A DNA stretch of 15,738 nt from UBA10205 sp964373815 (GCA_964373815.1 CAYJWI010000022.1:1-15738); one strand, 5' to 3'; positions 7,287-12,886 are shown, counted from the stretch's first letter. A program made the numbers and translations. The notes: generated from the sequence alone by a model not told the origin.

Positions 7287-8468
7287 TTAATCGGGGGTTT
7301 GCGCCGCGGAGCAATTTTCAGTTTCCGGGTGCCTCTTGCAGAAGTTTTCCCTCAATGATTTCGCATCCGTTGTCTCCCTGCAGTCAAGCAGGAAAATCCC
7401 GGCTTTGTTCGTCAGGAGCTGTCCAAAGCCCCTCTTCGAATTCTTGTAAATCGCGTCCTTTTGCGCTATGCATGCGAGGAACGCGTTCTTGTCAAGCTTT
7501 GACCTGTCAAGTGCGATGTCTAGCTCTATTGGCGAGAGTGGCTTGCCGTAATGGTTGCTGATTGTCCAGCAGCCTGTTATTTCAGGGAGGGTGAGGATGG
7601 ATTCGTCCCCCTTGAAGGGGTTGTTGCAGTAAATGCCTGTCATTGCCCTCTCGAACTCCGGGTACTTGTTCTGTTCTCCTGCGCATGTGAGGAAAATGTT
7701 CCCCAGCACTGCGTTCTCGTCTATCGAAGCGCTCTGCGCGAAGCTGTACCTGAAATCTAGGCCCTTGTTGAAGTCTTTGATGAAATCATAAAGCAGCACC
7801 CTGTTCACAGCATTCTGCTTCGTGTAATAGTCATCAAACGCTATAACTTTAGGTTTTCCTGCCGCGCAGTAAATGGGCGACGCATCAAGGAAGTATATGG
7901 GGTAGTATATGTTCTGGTTGAGGTTGAACTCCGGGGCAATGTACGCGGTCCCGATTTTTACGAGGGTTGAATCAAAGTCCTTCTTGGTGGTTGGATAATA
8001 CTGTATTTTGTCAGCGTCAATGATTGCGGTCGGCACTGTCCCTATCCCGAACTTGTCTACTATTTTCCTGCCCTCATCCGAGTTCACGTCCACTTTCTTC
8101 ATTGAGTAAGGTATTCCCCTCACCTTCAAGAGCTCTTCAAAGGTGTTTGTCTGCCTGCACGACTTGCACGCATTAGAGTAGAGCATCGTGATTGGCACTG
8201 TCCTGTATGCGACGTCATTTATAGGCGGCTGCTGGTTCCCGTTCCCGTTGCCCTGCGGGGCAGGCTGCTGCTTTGTGAGGGTTAGGGTGATTGCGGCGCC
8301 AGCCACTATGCCCAGTATGAGCAGTATTGCAATAAGGTAAATCGGAAAACCAGTTTTGGCCTGTTTGGATGCAGCCCTGTCATAATTGAAGAACTTCTCG
8401 GTGCTCCTCTGCTCTCCCTGCCTCTTTTCTTCGGTTTCCTTTGCTTTGGCTGCAGACGTGGGTTTCAT
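7287..8468 (-). CDS. Membrane-anchored protein with two thioredoxin-like domains
   Basis: The 393-residue protein has a charged cytoplasmic N-terminus, one membrane helix at 41-65 and a Gly/Asn/Gln/Pro-rich linker at 66-85. A thioredoxin/glutaredoxin-like domain follows with the active site CKSC at 101-104 and the cis-proline stretch GTVPTAII at 143-150. The second domain, from about 200, resembles DsbA: strand KPKVIAFDDYY, a helical insert around TCAGEQNKYPEFERAMTGIYC (262-281) and a late strand AGIFLLDC. FDDYYTKQ sits where CxxC would be, so this domain has probably lost redox activity. Eight more cysteines (201, 262, 281, 300, 333, 363, 377, 386) may form structural disulfides. The likely role is thiol exchange outside the membrane; the neighbouring eight-cysteine secreted protein is an obvious possible client. 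Confidence 0.82.
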   Translation of the reverse strand: MKPTSAAKAKETEEKRQGEQRSTEKFFNYDRAASKQAKTGFPIYLIAILLILGIVAGAAITLTLTKQQPAPQGNGNGNQQPPINDVAYRTVPITMLYSNACKSCRQTNTFEELLKVRGIPYSMKKVDVNSDEGRKIVDKFGIGTVPTAIIDADKIQYYPTTKKDFDSTLVKIGTAYIAPEFNLNQNIYYPIYFLDASPIYCAAGKPKVIAFDDYYTKQNAVNRVLLYDFIKDFNKGLDFRYSFAQSASIDENAVLGNIFLTCAGEQNKYPEFERAMTGIYCNNPFKGDESILTLPEITGCWTISNHYGKPLSPIELDIALDRSKLDKNAFLACIAQKDAIYKNSKRGFGQLLTNKAGIFLLDCRETTDAKSLRENFCKRHPETENCSAAQTPD

Positions 8469-8532
8469 GCTATTAGCACCGCATTTATTGTTTTCGCTAT
8501 TAGTCGATTATGGTAAGGTTAATTTTTAAAGG

Positions 8533-9291
8533 TTGATTGTTTTGTTAGCAGATTCCCATTGCCACCTCGACTGGTTTGAGAACCCTGTCCAGATTGTCGA
8601 GAATTCGCGCAAGGCCGGGGTGCAGAGGATACTTTCAAATTCCACAAGCTTCGAATCCATAGGCAAGAACCTCTCGCTTTCAAAAGAGTTCTCGGAAGTG
8701 CTTGCATGCATCGGGATACACCCTGCGAATGTGTTTGGGATGGGCGAAGATGAGCTTGAACGCTCGTTTTCGCTTGTTGAAAAAAACATCGCCAAAGCCT
8801 GTGCGGTAGGGGAGGTCGGGCTTGATTTCAAGTACGCCTCCACGCCTGAAAAGAGGGTCCTGCAGGAGCGGGTTTTCAGGAAATTCATCTCAATAGCGCT
8901 CGCGCACGAAAAGCCGGTAGTTGTGCATGCGAGGTATGCTGAAACAAGGTGCCTTGACATCCTCGAGGAAATGGGCGCGGACAAGGTGCACATGCACTGG
9001 TTTACCAACAGCAAAAAAACCAGCGCAAGGGCTGTCTCCTTGGGCTATTTCATCTCCTGCGGCCCAATAATTTTTTCAGACAATGCCTCCGCCGGGGTCG
9101 TGAAGGCAATACCACTCGAAAACCTGCTGCTTGAAACCGATGCGCCTGTCAAGTTTTCAGGCGAGACCTCGGAGCCGTCCTGGATACCCGAAGTGTGCAA
9201 AAAAGCCTCGGCGCTCAAGGGCGTCAGGGCCGATGAGCTGGCCCTTGCCACTGGAAAGAATTTCTCCTCGCTTTTCGGGGAAAAGCTTTAA
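8533..9291 (+). CDS. TatD-family metal-dependent hydrolase (DNase)
   Basis: The 252-residue protein has the full TatD metal site: HxH in DSHCHLD (H9 and H11), E94 in GEVGLDF, H132 in VVVHARYA, a histidine in VHMHWF at 153-155, and D203 in LLETDAP. Family members are two-metal 3'-5' exonucleases acting on DNA or RNA, implicated in repair or turnover. There is no ATG near the start. TTG at 8533 gives MIVLLADSH and TTG at 8542 gives MLADSH. The sequence AAAGGTTGAT just before 8542 could serve as a weak ribosome binding site, so the shorter start (249 residues) is quite possible. The gene diverges from the thioredoxin gene, with a 64-base AT-rich gap holding both promoters. Confidence 0.92.
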   Translation: MIVLLADSHCHLDWFENPVQIVENSRKAGVQRILSNSTSFESIGKNLSLSKEFSEVLACIGIHPANVFGMGEDELERSFSLVEKNIAKACAVGEVGLDFKYASTPEKRVLQERVFRKFISIALAHEKPVVVHARYAETRCLDILEEMGADKVHMHWFTNSKKTSARAVSLGYFISCGPIIFSDNASAGVVKAIPLENLLLETDAPVKFSGETSEPSWIPEVCKKASALKGVRADELALATGKNFSSLFGEKL

Positions 9292-9298
9292 AATAAGT
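9284..9298 (+). promoter_or_regulatory. TATA box for the coiled-coil protein at 9317
   Basis: GCTTTAAAATAAG overlaps the TatD stop codon and is centred 26 bases before ATG 9317, the usual position for a leaderless archaeal gene. The downstream gene can therefore be transcribed independently of tatD. Confidence 0.6.
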
Positions 9299-9316
9299 AA
9301 TTGCTTTGACTATTTT

Positions 9317-9793
9317 ATGACCTTTATTACAGTGTTCCTGCTCGTGCTGGTAGTTGCATTGGGCATAGGCAATGCCCTTTTGTCGTTTTTCGCATCCGGG
9401 AGAAAAACCCCTGATTTGGTTTCACAGGTCACGGCAGGCTCTGAACCCAATGCTTTCGAGCAGGCGGTGTTCATTCCCTCTTCTGGCATTGCGCCAATTG
9501 AAAAGAAACTTGAATTGGCTCATGCAAGGATACAGGGCATAGAGGCAAAGCTATCGCAGGCCAATAAAGGCCACCAGGGCTATGGCATCGATTTGTCCTT
9601 GAGAAAGAAAATCGAGAGGCTCGACAATTTCAGGTCGACCGCGGAATCGGAGATAATCGCAATCAAGGACATACTAACAGAGCTGCAGAACAACAATGTA
9701 ACTATCAAGGCGCGCTCCTTCAAGAACACGCACAAGGGAAAGAATGTTTCGCGCGATGAGCTGCACAAGATAATCTACCGCTCCTCTTTGTGA
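9317..9793 (+). CDS. Small membrane-anchored coiled-coil protein
   Basis: I do not recognise this 158-residue protein. It has one N-terminal hydrophobic helix at 3-25 (TFITVFLLVLVVALGIGNALL), a polar linker, and then two helical stretches at about 57-75 (IEKKLELAHARIQGIEAKL) and 88-115 (LRKKIERLDNFRSTAESEI). The spacing of Leu and Ile suggests a coiled coil. The basic C-terminus (KARSFKNTHKGKNVSRDELHKII) could contact nucleic acid or lipid head groups. I chose ATG 9317 because a TATA box lies 26 bases upstream and the hydrophobic helix begins there. The same frame stays open upstream over tatD, but that extension is a shadow of tatD. Confidence 0.75.
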   Translation: MTFITVFLLVLVVALGIGNALLSFFASGRKTPDLVSQVTAGSEPNAFEQAVFIPSSGIAPIEKKLELAHARIQGIEAKLSQANKGHQGYGIDLSLRKKIERLDNFRSTAESEIIAIKDILTELQNNNVTIKARSFKNTHKGKNVSRDELHKIIYRSSL

Positions 9794-9835
9794 CAACCAC
9801 AACAGTTTTAACTATTTTTGCCCCATAATGGTCTT

Positions 9836-9841
9836 GGAGGG
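9836..9841 (+). promoter_or_regulatory. Ribosome binding site of the CDGSH gene
   Basis: GGAGGG ends 5 bases before ATG 9847. It decides for that ATG over the overlapping TTG at 9844. A TATA-like stretch (TTTTAACTA) near 9805-9813 would place the start of transcription a few bases upstream of this site. Confidence 0.7.
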
Positions 9842-9846
9842 ATTTG

Positions 9847-10047
9847 ATGCCAAGATATGTCCTCAAGACAGCGCAGGGCCCAATGGAAGTGAAAATAGGG
9901 AATGAGAGCAAGTGGATATGCATGTGCGGGTTGAGCACCACGCCTCCGTTCTGCAGCGGCGCGCACAAAAAGACCAGGGATGAGGAACCGGGGAAAATTT
10001 ACAAGTACAACGATGACGGCACCAGGAAAGAAGTCAAAGAACTTTGA
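9847..10047 (+). CDS. CDGSH-type [2Fe-2S] iron-sulfur protein
   Basis: This 66-residue protein has one CDGSH motif, CMCGLSTTPPFCSGAH at 25-40. The ligand set of three cysteines and one histidine (C25, C27, C36, H40) is complete for a [2Fe-2S] cluster. The usual aspartate after the third cysteine is serine here (CSGAH instead of CDGSH). A short N-terminal part, KTAQGPMEVKIG, resembles the strand before the motif in prokaryotic members. Such proteins are thought to carry electrons or clusters, with no fixed pathway known. It has its own ribosome binding site and probably its own promoter, and ends at a strong T-run. The family is certain, the role unknown. Confidence 0.93.
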   Translation: MPRYVLKTAQGPMEVKIGNESKWICMCGLSTTPPFCSGAHKKTRDEEPGKIYKYNDDGTRKEVKEL

Positions 10048-10048
10048 C

Positions 10049-10055
10049 TTTTTTT
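10049..10055 (+). terminator. T-run terminator after the CDGSH gene
   Basis: Seven T residues start 2 bases after the stop codon at 10045-10047, a typical archaeal terminator without a hairpin. Confidence 0.6.
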
Positions 10056-10126
10056 AATTGTTTTCTGTAGCAGAATTTCTCTCTTTGGGCCAGGAGTTAT
10101 GGTTCTTTCTTCTTCCAGGTTTTCCT

Positions 10127-10180
10127 CAACCGTTTCGGCGGTTGGGAGCGATGGACCTTGCTTCGCAAGGGCCTGGCTCC
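10127..10180. other. Two abutting hairpins between convergent genes
   Basis: CAACCG (10127-10132) pairs with CGGTTG (10139-10144). Directly next to it, GGAGC (10145-10149) pairs with GCTCC (10176-10180) around an inner stem CCTTGC (10156-10161) with GCAAGG (10165-10170). They lie between the convergent CDGSH and RNase HIII genes, so they could stabilise or stop either transcript. No T-run follows on the minus strand. I see no gene in 10056-10184. Confidence 0.45.
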
Positions 10181-10184
10181 GCAT

Positions 10185-10868
10185 TCAAGAATCTTTCTTT
10201 TTCCAAGTCTTCCTTTCGCCCTTATCGGAAGAATTGTTCCGCAGGTGCTTTGCGAGCACGCTCGCGGCACCGACTACCGGCTCTATGTCATCGCCTTTAG
10301 GCAGGAACTTTATGCCCTTGTAGGCGGTCTTCATCGGCGCGCCGTCCGCTATTATTTTCGCATCGCCGAAAAGAGAAAGGAACTCTGCAATCTTGTCCAT
10401 CGCGTGCGCCTCTATTTTGTTGAGGTCAAGCCCCTTGTTGCGCGCAATATCGATTAGGGCTGAATTGAGCGTGATTGCGACAGAGCCGAGCATTTTCCCC
10501 GAAACCACTTTTTCCTTTGCCGAAATGTTGCCGGTTTTCTTGCTGTCGCGCATCTCCCTCATCGCATTCGTGTCCCCGAGGACCCCTGCAATTACCATAG
10601 GGCCGTCCCGCTCGCCCCTCCCTGTCTCATCAATGCCTATTGTAAGCTCTTCTTTCAGGCCCAGCATGGAGAGGATTTCATCCTTTACTTTTGCCGCATC
10701 AGAGCCCTGTATTGAAATTTTTCCTGACTCGTAGAGGGTTATAGTGCAGCCGCCCTTTTTCGCGCGCAGCTCCTCGAAATAGTTCGTGACCGGGGCCTGC
10801 TCGAAGGCAGAGAGGATTTCCTTTATTTTCGCCTTCTCCGCCTTGCCGAAGTTGAGGGTTTGCTGCAT
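10185..10868 (-). CDS. rnhC: RNase HIII-like ribonuclease, short at the C-terminus
   Basis: This enzyme cuts the RNA strand of RNA-DNA hybrids. The 227-residue protein has an N-terminal TBP-like segment (GGCTITLYESGKISIQGSDAAKV, about 39-61), which marks RNase HIII rather than HII. The catalytic domain starts with GIDETGRGERDGPMVIAGV, carrying D80 and E81. The third acid is D175 in IIADGAP and the fourth D193 or D194 in PKGDD, before the helix GAASVLAKHLR. Normal family members (about 300 residues) go on for 50-60 residues after this helix; here only 17 Lys-rich residues follow. All four acids are present, so it may be active. The ATG fits a strong TATA box 28 bases upstream. An HII assignment is less likely. 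Confidence 0.85.
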   Translation of the reverse strand: MQQTLNFGKAEKAKIKEILSAFEQAPVTNYFEELRAKKGGCTITLYESGKISIQGSDAAKVKDEILSMLGLKEELTIGIDETGRGERDGPMVIAGVLGDTNAMREMRDSKKTGNISAKEKVVSGKMLGSVAITLNSALIDIARNKGLDLNKIEAHAMDKIAEFLSLFGDAKIIADGAPMKTAYKGIKFLPKGDDIEPVVGAASVLAKHLRNNSSDKGERKTWKKKDS

Positions 10869-10888
10869 GGATTATTCTTGTTTCTTGG

Positions 10889-10905
10889 GCTTATTATAAA
10901 TTTCC
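10889..10905 (-). promoter_or_regulatory. BRE and TATA box of rnhC
   Basis: On the minus strand GGAAA is followed by TTTATAATAAG, centred near 10896, which is 28 bases before ATG 10868. It matches the archaeal consensus closely and implies a leaderless transcript. Confidence 0.7.
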
Positions 10906-10964
10906 TAATCACTCCCTTCCTGGAAAAAACGGTTATTCTGGCCATGGCTTTTTGCCTGCGCTAG

Positions 10965-10976
10965 GGTTAAATATTT
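10965..10976 (+). promoter_or_regulatory. TATA box for the two-helix membrane protein
   Basis: GGTTAAATATTT is centred about 24 bases before ATG 10995, consistent with a leaderless start. With the rnhC box it fills the 126-base divergent gap; I see nothing else there. Confidence 0.6.
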
Positions 10977-10994
10977 CCATGGCAATGTTTATTC

Positions 10995-11210
10995 ATGGAC
11001 TTGAAGCAAATAGGCCTCGCGGTTTCAGGCCTTGGCATTGCAGGGATCGCTTTCGAGTACCTGGGCTCTTTTTGCTCCAAGAGGCTCTTCGATTTGTGCT
11101 TCTACCCATTTTCCCCCTCCGGCCCGGGAGAATTCCTGCCCCTCTATTCCGTTGCAGTGCTCCTATTCGGCCTGCTCATATACTTCGGCTCCGAGGGCGG
11201 AAAAGGGTGA
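10995..11210 (+). CDS. Small two-helix membrane protein, unknown function
   Basis: The 71-residue protein consists of two hydrophobic helices, at about 6-26 (IGLAVSGLGIAGIAFEYLGSF) and 47-65 (FLPLYSVAVLLFGLLIYFG). They are joined by a loop with two cysteines (C27, C35) and the sequence FSPSGPGEF. It resembles other short archaeal hairpin membrane proteins, and I can name no family. A TATA box at the right distance and the clean hydrophobic pattern support it as a real gene. It stands alone: the next gene downstream is on the other strand. Confidence 0.65.
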   Translation: MDLKQIGLAVSGLGIAGIAFEYLGSFCSKRLFDLCFYPFSPSGPGEFLPLYSVAVLLFGLLIYFGSEGGKG

Positions 11211-11315
11211 TATGCCTGAAAAGCATTCAATATCGCACAGCCTAAATAAGAATTGAAGTGAAATCAAAGAGCGAGTATGCCTAAAGAAAAGCGCGCCCTT
11301 TCAAAAAGGCGGTGC

Positions 11316-11621
11316 TCACTCGAAAAGGCCAACAAAAGTGCGCACAAACCTCTGCTTTGCCACCTTGAGAGCCCTCTTTCCTTCTTCAGTAAGGCCATAG
11401 GAGATTGTCTTCCCTGATTTCTTTTCCTTTATGAAGCCATCCTCCTTTAGAGATTTGAGCGCGGGGTAGATGGTGCCAGGGCTCGGCCTGCAGCCCTTGC
11501 GCTTCTCTATCTCGTCCGCTATTTCCTGCCCATGCATGCGCTTTTTCGAAAGCATGAAAAGTATGAGAAAGCCCAGCATGCCCCGCATGTCGCAGCACCC
11601 TTCGTAATCCTTTCCTTCCAT
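11316..11621 (-). CDS. PadR-family transcriptional regulator
   Basis: This 101-residue protein has a winged-helix DNA-binding fold of the PadR type. The helix-turn-helix spans about 15-60 and includes LGFLILFMLSKKRMHGQEIADEI and the family signature SPGTIYPALKSLKEDGFI (47-64), and the wing is SGKTISYGLTEEGKRAL. The usual C-terminal dimer helix is short. The N-terminus carries two adjacent cysteines (C9, C10) and another cysteine (C44) precedes the recognition helix, so a metal or redox signal is possible. It diverges from a 51-residue Cys-containing protein across a 150-base gap full of short dyads, so it probably represses itself and that gene. An internal start at M12 cannot be excluded. 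Confidence 0.9.
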   Translation of the reverse strand: MEGKDYEGCCDMRGMLGFLILFMLSKKRMHGQEIADEIEKRKGCRPSPGTIYPALKSLKEDGFIKEKKSGKTISYGLTEEGKRALKVAKQRFVRTFVGLFE

Positions 11622-11636
11622 AAAACCACTCTAAAT

Positions 11637-11648
11637 AGTATATTGCCC
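11637..11648 (-). promoter_or_regulatory. Possible TATA region of the PadR gene
   Basis: The minus-strand sequence CAATATACTATTTAG lies 12-27 bases upstream of ATG 11621. The exact box is not clear and its centre is slightly closer than usual. Confidence 0.35.
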
Positions 11649-11686
11649 TGTTTTTAAGAATTCCCCGCCCCTACATATTGGGTGAC

Positions 11687-11731
11687 CGATACATATAAAA
11701 GCAGTTGCGTTTGTATATCGCATACCCGATA
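11687..11731. promoter_or_regulatory. TATA box with flanking CGATA dyads, likely PadR operator
   Basis: The plus-strand TATA box ACATATAAAA (11691-11700) predicts a transcription start near 11723. CGATA occurs at 11687-11691 and 11727-11731, and in inverse orientation (TATCG) at 11716-11720. The first pair forms an inverted repeat around the TATA box and the start of transcription. Bound PadR there would block the pre-initiation complex. Confidence 0.45.
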
Positions 11732-11764
11732 TCAATTCGGGTTTTTCACCCAAGGAAAGGAGGT
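11724..11764 (+). promoter_or_regulatory. 5' leader hairpin plus strong ribosome binding site
   Basis: ACCCGA (11724-11729) pairs with TCGGGT (11737-11742) and is followed by five T residues. AAAGGAGGT (11756-11764) then lies 7 bases before ATG 11772. The hairpin would sit at the very 5' end of the mRNA, so it may protect the transcript, attenuate it, or simply reflect an operator dyad. Confidence 0.55.
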
Positions 11765-11771
11765 TTTTGGA

Positions 11772-11927
11772 ATGGGAATGTGCTACGACGGAGGCTGCGG
11801 CTGCACAAGCAGGAGCTTCCTCACAAAAGAAGAGAAAGTGGAAATGCTAAAGGAGTACCAGGAGGCGCTCGAAAAGGAAGCTAAGGGCGTGTCCGAGCGG
11901 ATAAAGGAACTCCAGAAGAACAACTGA
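11772..11927 (+). CDS. Small Cys-containing helical protein next to PadR
   Basis: This 51-residue protein starts with MGMCYDGGCGCTS, carrying three cysteines (C4, C9, C11), and continues with one amphipathic helix containing FLTKEEKVEMLKEYQEAL and KGVSERIKELQ. The helix resembles the C-terminal part of small archaeal and clostridial proteins grouped near DUF5320, which often have a Gly/Cys-rich front; that assignment is from memory. The cysteines could bind a metal ion, and the helix may self-associate. The start is fixed by an excellent ribosome binding site, AAAGGAGGT. The divergent PadR gene is its likely regulator. A hairpin plus T-run at 11993-12023 probably ends its transcript. Confidence 0.8.
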   Translation: MGMCYDGGCGCTSRSFLTKEEKVEMLKEYQEALEKEAKGVSERIKELQKNN

Positions 11928-12322
11928 TCCGGCCTTTTGCCAAAAAAGTCGGGTACTGTGTTGGCCATTTGTGGCCGCGTATCCATTTTTTTCCGGGGCT
12001 AGCAGCCCCGGATTGCTTTTTTTAAATCGAAGTGAAAAAGCGCGTTAGGGCATCAGATTACCATGGCTTTTTCGTGTCCGACCCTCACCGAAGGGATGAG
12101 GATTTATGGAAGGGTCACAGAACTTTTGCGCATTCATGAGAAGGTTTATGTGGCTGCTCCACGACTGCAGGCCAATCGAGCCATAGGCTGGAATAAGGAA
12201 CGCGATTTTTTTATTTTCCATGCAAAACTGCCCCGGAATTGCAATAAATCCAGTTGCCCTCATTTCGAACCTAAGGCTTGTTGGTTTTCCCAAGTCCTGT
12301 CTTTTCACTCTTGCTACCCTTC
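11928..12322. other. 395-base gap, mostly non-coding
   Basis: The first 100 bases hold a small hairpin (GGCCA 11963-11967 with TGGCC 11972-11976) and the strong terminator hairpin described separately. The rest has no convincing gene. A minus-strand frame at 12045-12221 has an ATG with a TATA-like box 26 bases upstream (near 12244-12251) and begins MENKKIAFLIPAYG, but its end looks like random translation. The open frame on the plus strand from 12063 runs antisense through the antitoxin gene and is not accepted. I found no tRNA or known RNA here. Confidence 0.5.
11993..12023 (+). terminator. Strong hairpin terminator with T-run
   Basis: CCGGGGCT (11993-12000) and AGCCCCGG (12004-12011) form a perfect 8-base-pair stem with a 3-base loop, followed by seven T residues at 12017-12023. 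Another seven T residues directly precede the stem (11986-11992). It resembles a bacterial intrinsic terminator and is the likely end of the 11772 transcript. Confidence 0.65.
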
Positions 12323-12622
12323 TCATTCAGCTATTAATTTGATGGCCTTTTTCTCCGGTATCAATGAAAGCTCGTCGTTTTCTTTGAGGTTATACTGCCT
12401 CACCAATTCCTTAGGTATCCTAATTCCAATACTTTCTCCCCATTTGGACAGTTTTGCGGTGTACCTTTTCATTTTTCTGTATTTTTCCGCAACGGCGTGC
12501 AGTTGTTTCATGTCGACTGTTTCTTCCCCGCATTCAACGCACTTGTGGTACTGATATTCCACGCCTTCAGGGGTGGCGCCAGTCCTTTCAACCGTTTTTC
12601 CGGAACATTTTGGGCATCTCAT
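12323..12622 (-). CDS. Probable antitoxin: zinc ribbon fused to AbrB-like domain
   Basis: The 99-residue protein joins two modules. Residues 1-35 form a zinc ribbon with CPKC (C3, C6) and CVEC (C28, C31), with spacing and the intervening VEYQYHKC like YgiT/MqsA-type zinc fingers. Residues 36-53 are a helical linker. Residues 54-99 are an AbrB/SpoVT (MazE-like) DNA-binding domain: RYTAKLSKWGESIGIRIPKELVRQYNLKENDELSL. By analogy with mqsRA and other modules, the zinc end would bind the toxin and the AbrB end would bind the operator. Its start overlaps the end of the upstream toxin-like gene by 4 bases, in the toxin-first order also seen in mqsRA. The two domains are clear; the antitoxin role rests on context. 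Confidence 0.85.
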   Translation of the reverse strand: MRCPKCSGKTVERTGATPEGVEYQYHKCVECGEETVDMKQLHAVAEKYRKMKRYTAKLSKWGESIGIRIPKELVRQYNLKENDELSLIPEKKAIKLIAE

Positions 12623-12855
12623 CTTTTCACCTTTTTTGTTATTGTAACTATCTTGAGAATGTTTCCGATTATTTCGTCAACACATCTTACTGTGAATTTT
12701 TTGAACTTCTTTTCTATTTTCAGCCTGTTTTTCCCGAATTTTTTCATTGTGCCTGTCTGCAGGGTGCGTTCAAGCAAATAAGGGTCAATGCCCCTTTGTG
12801 ATGCCCTGATGAACGCGTGCCTCATTACGATTATCTCGTATTTGTCTTTCTGCAA
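12619..12855 (-). CDS. Probable toxin, DUF4258-like
   Basis: This 78-residue, very basic protein resembles DUF4258-type toxins. It has an N-terminal strand followed by the helix RHAFIRASQRGIDPYLLERTL, matching the family's 'HA..R..qRgi' start. Beta strands follow, RLKIEKKFKKFTVRCVDEI and GNILKIVTITKKV. Such proteins are related to small RNase toxins and often pair with YgiT-type zinc-finger antitoxins, as here. The start is uncertain: TTG 12855 includes the predicted first strand, whereas ATG 12825 would remove ten residues. An in-frame TAA lies 25-30 bases above the TTG. An ATG at 12865 lies in another frame. A consensus TATA box at 12887-12894 precedes the gene. Toxicity has not been shown. 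Confidence 0.75.
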   Translation of the reverse strand: MQKDKYEIIVMRHAFIRASQRGIDPYLLERTLQTGTMKKFGKNRLKIEKKFKKFTVRCVDEIIGNILKIVTITKKVKR

Positions 12856-12886
12856 ACGACCACATGAAGAAATAGTCCATTAATAA

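Noticed and set aside
9131..9316. Upstream extension of the coiled-coil gene over the end of tatD
   Set aside because: The 62 extra residues are Arg/Pro/Ser-rich out-of-frame tatD. The hydrophobic helix starts at ATG 9317, which has its own TATA box.
9999..10184. Minus-strand frame that follows the rnhC stop directly in frame (TGA then ATG)
   Set aside because: It runs over the CDGSH terminator and antisense into that gene. The product has no resemblance to the missing RNase HIII C-terminus, so read-through is not supported.
11277..11417. Short plus-strand frame of 46 codons with a TATA-like CCTAAATAAG 30 bases upstream
   Set aside because: Two thirds of it lie antisense to the PadR gene, there is no ribosome binding site, and the sequence looks like a random translation. 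The promoter match alone is too weak.
12255..12285. TTCGAA near 12266 as a possible tRNA T-loop on the minus strand
   Set aside because: The flanking bases do not form a T-arm stem, and no acceptor or anticodon arm can be drawn.
12063..12554. Plus-strand open frame of 163 codons
   Set aside because: It runs antisense through the zinc ribbon-AbrB gene, whose product has clear domains. The translation is Ser/Cys/Phe-rich and shows no family motif.
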